The notes under the pieces are model-generated. The model did no database searches. It saw nothing but the letters and a program-made list of their open reading frames with translations, and was not told where the DNA came from. This document shows, piece by piece, positions 5,444-6,453 of a DNA stretch of 6,453 nucleotides. Source of the DNA: an uncultured Streptococcus sp. (GTDB lineage Bacteria; Bacillota; Bacilli; Lactobacillales; Streptococcaceae). The position numbers and the translations under genes were made by a program. Position 1 is the first letter of the stretch, and every line of letters starts with the position of its first letter. Where the stretch lies: assembly GCF_938020365.1 (NCBI RefSeq), contig NZ_CALIIB010000073.1:1-6453 (forward strand), written 5' to 3'.

Positions 5444-6076
5444 ATGGCAGTTCAACTATTAGAACAGTGGCTTTTAAATGAGCAGGCAAAGATTCAGAAA
5501 AATTATCGGGATCTGAATCAGCTTGCGGTAAGGGAGCCAGCGATTATTTTTATCGGTGATTCGATTGTGGAATATTTCCCACTGCATGAGCTAGTGCAAA
5601 GTCCTAAAACCTTGGTCAATCGTGGTATTCGTGGCTACAAGACTGATTTGCTTTTAGAAAACTTGGATGCCCATCTCTTTGGGCAGGCTCTGGACAAGGT
5701 CTTTCTCCTGATTGGAACCAACGACATTGGCAAGGAGATGCCTCAGACTGAAACGCTGGCCAATCTGGAAGCAGTTGTTCAGGAGATTTCCCGTGACTAT
5801 CCTCTAGCTCAGATCCAGTTGCTGTCCGTCCTGCCTGTGAATGAGCAGGAGCAGTACAAAGGAACGGTGTATATTCGGACGAACGAGAAAATCCAAGCCC
5901 TTAATCGTGCCTACCAAGCCCTGGCAAGCATCTATACCAATGTCCATTTTATCGATCTTTATGATAACTTCTTGGACGAGGGCGGTCAGCTGCGGGAGGA
6001 TTTTACTACGGATGGCTTGCACTTGACTATTGCTGGCTATGCGATGCTGTCAAAGGCACTGCAGCCGTATCTCTGA
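5444..6076 (+). CDS. SGNH/GDSL-family hydrolase (esterase/acylhydrolase)
   Basis: This 210-aa protein is predicted to cleave an ester or acyl bond with a Ser-His-Asp centre. Block I is IIFIGDSIVEYF (34-45), with nucleophile S40. Block II is NRGIRG (59-64), supplying the oxyanion glycine. Block III is LIGTND (89-94) with N93, and block V is DGLHLT (190-195) with D190 and H193. It has no signal peptide, so it acts in the cytoplasm. Related proteins are often annotated as lipase/acylhydrolase or PAF-acetylhydrolase-like, but substrates are rarely proven. The ATG follows the TAA of the HAD gene with no gap (TAAATG). Its AAGGAG (5433-5438) lies within the HAD coding sequence, pointing to translational coupling. 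It is the last gene of the operon, followed by a hairpin cluster. Confidence 0.95.
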   Translation: MAVQLLEQWLLNEQAKIQKNYRDLNQLAVREPAIIFIGDSIVEYFPLHELVQSPKTLVNRGIRGYKTDLLLENLDAHLFGQALDKVFLLIGTNDIGKEMPQTETLANLEAVVQEISRDYPLAQIQLLSVLPVNEQEQYKGTVYIRTNEKIQALNRAYQALASIYTNVHFIDLYDNFLDEGGQLREDFTTDGLHLTIAGYAMLSKALQPYL

Positions 6077-6127
6077 GAAAATATTTTTCTTGGCCAGCTT
6101 AATCAAACAGTTAAAACTGACATTTCA

Positions 6128-6159
6128 AAACGAGTGTGACTTTGTTATCACACTCGTTT
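6128..6159. terminator. Perfect 12-bp hairpin after the SGNH gene, probable terminator
   Basis: AAACGAGTGTGA (6128-6139) pairs perfectly with TCACACTCGTTT (6148-6159) around an 8-nt loop. Only TTT follows on the plus strand, and the minus-strand side reads CGTTTTGAAAT, so it is a moderate terminator in either direction. The T run at 6157-6159 is shared with the next, larger hairpin, so the two compete. Confidence 0.6.
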
Positions 6160-6219
6160 CAGACTGAAGACAAAGTTCTTAGAACAGAAGTTGCTAAGGG
6201 CTTTGTCTTCAATCTGAAA
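6157..6219. repeat. Long imperfect palindrome (26-bp stem)
   Basis: Positions 6157-6182 pair with 6194-6219 over 26 positions, with one C-A mismatch (6164/6212) and two G-T pairs (6176/6200, 6177/6199). The loop is 11 nt (6183-6193). There is no T-tract directly after it on the plus strand, so it is not a simple terminator. It could be an mRNA-stabilising or processing structure, the tail of a small RNA, or a relic of a miniature inverted-repeat element. It lies between convergent genes. Confidence 0.7.
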
Positions 6220-6250
6220 GAACAGTTTCAACTGTTCTCTTTTGTTTCTT
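6219..6250 (+). terminator. Intrinsic terminator of the three-gene operon
   Basis: AGAACAGTT (6219-6227) pairs with AACTGTTCT (6230-6238); the innermost pairs must open to form the loop. It is followed on the plus strand by a T-rich stretch (6240-6254) interrupted by G and C. It is the only one of the three adjacent hairpins with a T-rich tail in the direction of the operon. Confidence 0.65.
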
Positions 6251-6325
6251 TTTATGAATCAACTACGACTACTTTCTCTTTACCAATCTTCACGCCGATA
6301 CCGAGACTTGACTTCAAAACCACTC

Positions 6326-6453
6326 TTAAAAAATATCGAAAAGAAGCTTGATATTGAGAATTGTTAAGATAATTGAAACTGCGTAGCCTAGGATTGTATT
6401 CCACTTGGCATTGGTAAATTCTCCCATCAGTGACTTCTTAGAGGTCAGATAAA
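6326..6453 (-). CDS. mntH: C-terminal end of Nramp-family Mn(II) transporter MntH (partial)
   Basis: A minus-strand frame enters from the right edge and ends with TAA at 6326-6328, giving 41 C-terminal residues. The pattern SKKSLMGEFTNAKW followed by a hydrophobic segment (about residues 18-41, with LNIKLLF) matches the last loop and final transmembrane helix of bacterial Nramp/MntH proteins. In E. coli the same place reads MG-x-F-x-N-x2-W and then a membrane helix. MntH imports Mn(II) with protons across the cytoplasmic membrane. The catalytic DPGN region lies outside the window, so completeness cannot be judged. Its end is convergent with the SGNH gene, and a coding-like stretch in another frame lies directly after its stop. 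A nearby scaR-like gene makes Mn-dependent control plausible. Confidence 0.82.
   Translation of the reverse strand, partial: YLTSKKSLMGEFTNAKWNTILGYAVSIILTILNIKLLFDIF

Noticed and set aside
6077..6250. Pneumococcal BOX or RUP element
   Set aside because: The boxA and RUP terminal sequences are not recognisable; only hairpins are seen.
6136..6351. Plus-strand 71-codon open frame across the hairpin cluster
   Set aside because: It starts inside a hairpin loop region, covers terminators and the antisense of mntH, and has no ribosome binding site.

Overview
The window looks like chromosomal DNA from a Streptococcus of the sanguinis/gordonii (mitis-sanguinis) type. The strongest evidence is a full-length 215-aa manganese-responsive regulator of the ScaR/SloR/PsaR type with all expected metal ligands in place. 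AAGGAG-type ribosome binding sites, extended -10 (TGnTATAAT-like) promoters, moderate G+C and tightly packed genes with short intergenic hairpins all fit a Firmicute. The species is inferred, not proven.

Left part (1-2110). The last 42 codons of an unidentified plus-strand gene run in from the left edge. They end at a bidirectional terminator shared with a convergent minus-strand nucleotidyltransferase-fold protein (215-1006). That gene diverges from a small cysteine-rich plus-strand protein (1144-1578) of unknown function. Next comes a two-gene minus-strand operon read from right to left, a MarR-family regulator (2100-2561) followed by an EVE-domain protein (1697-2107). The two genes overlap by 8 nt. 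Their promoter is a perfect-consensus TTGACA-17-TATAAT with a dyad over its start point.

Middle (2626-3511). The Mn regulator gene (scaR-like, 2667-3314, minus) ends in a strong hairpin whose T-tract nearly touches the -35 box of the MarR promoter. Its own promoter diverges from a plus-strand promoter at 3399-3427.

Right part (3512-6453). A plus-strand three-gene operon follows: an uncharacterised 362-aa protein (probably the streptococcal DUF3114 type), a Cof-type HAD phosphatase, and an SGNH/GDSL hydrolase that starts directly after the HAD stop codon. The operon runs into a cluster of three adjacent hairpins (6128-6250). Convergent to it, the C-terminal end of an Nramp-type Mn(II) transporter (mntH) enters from the right edge. 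A Mn sensor and a Mn importer therefore lie within about 3 kb of each other.

No RNA genes, CRISPR array, insertion sequence or prophage were seen. No clear defence or other multi-gene novel system is evident. The best leads are the uncharacterised 362-aa protein with its AT-rich 3' end and dyad-bearing leader, the cysteine-rich protein, the autoregulated-looking MarR-EVE operon, and the hairpin cluster with a coding-like remnant downstream of mntH.
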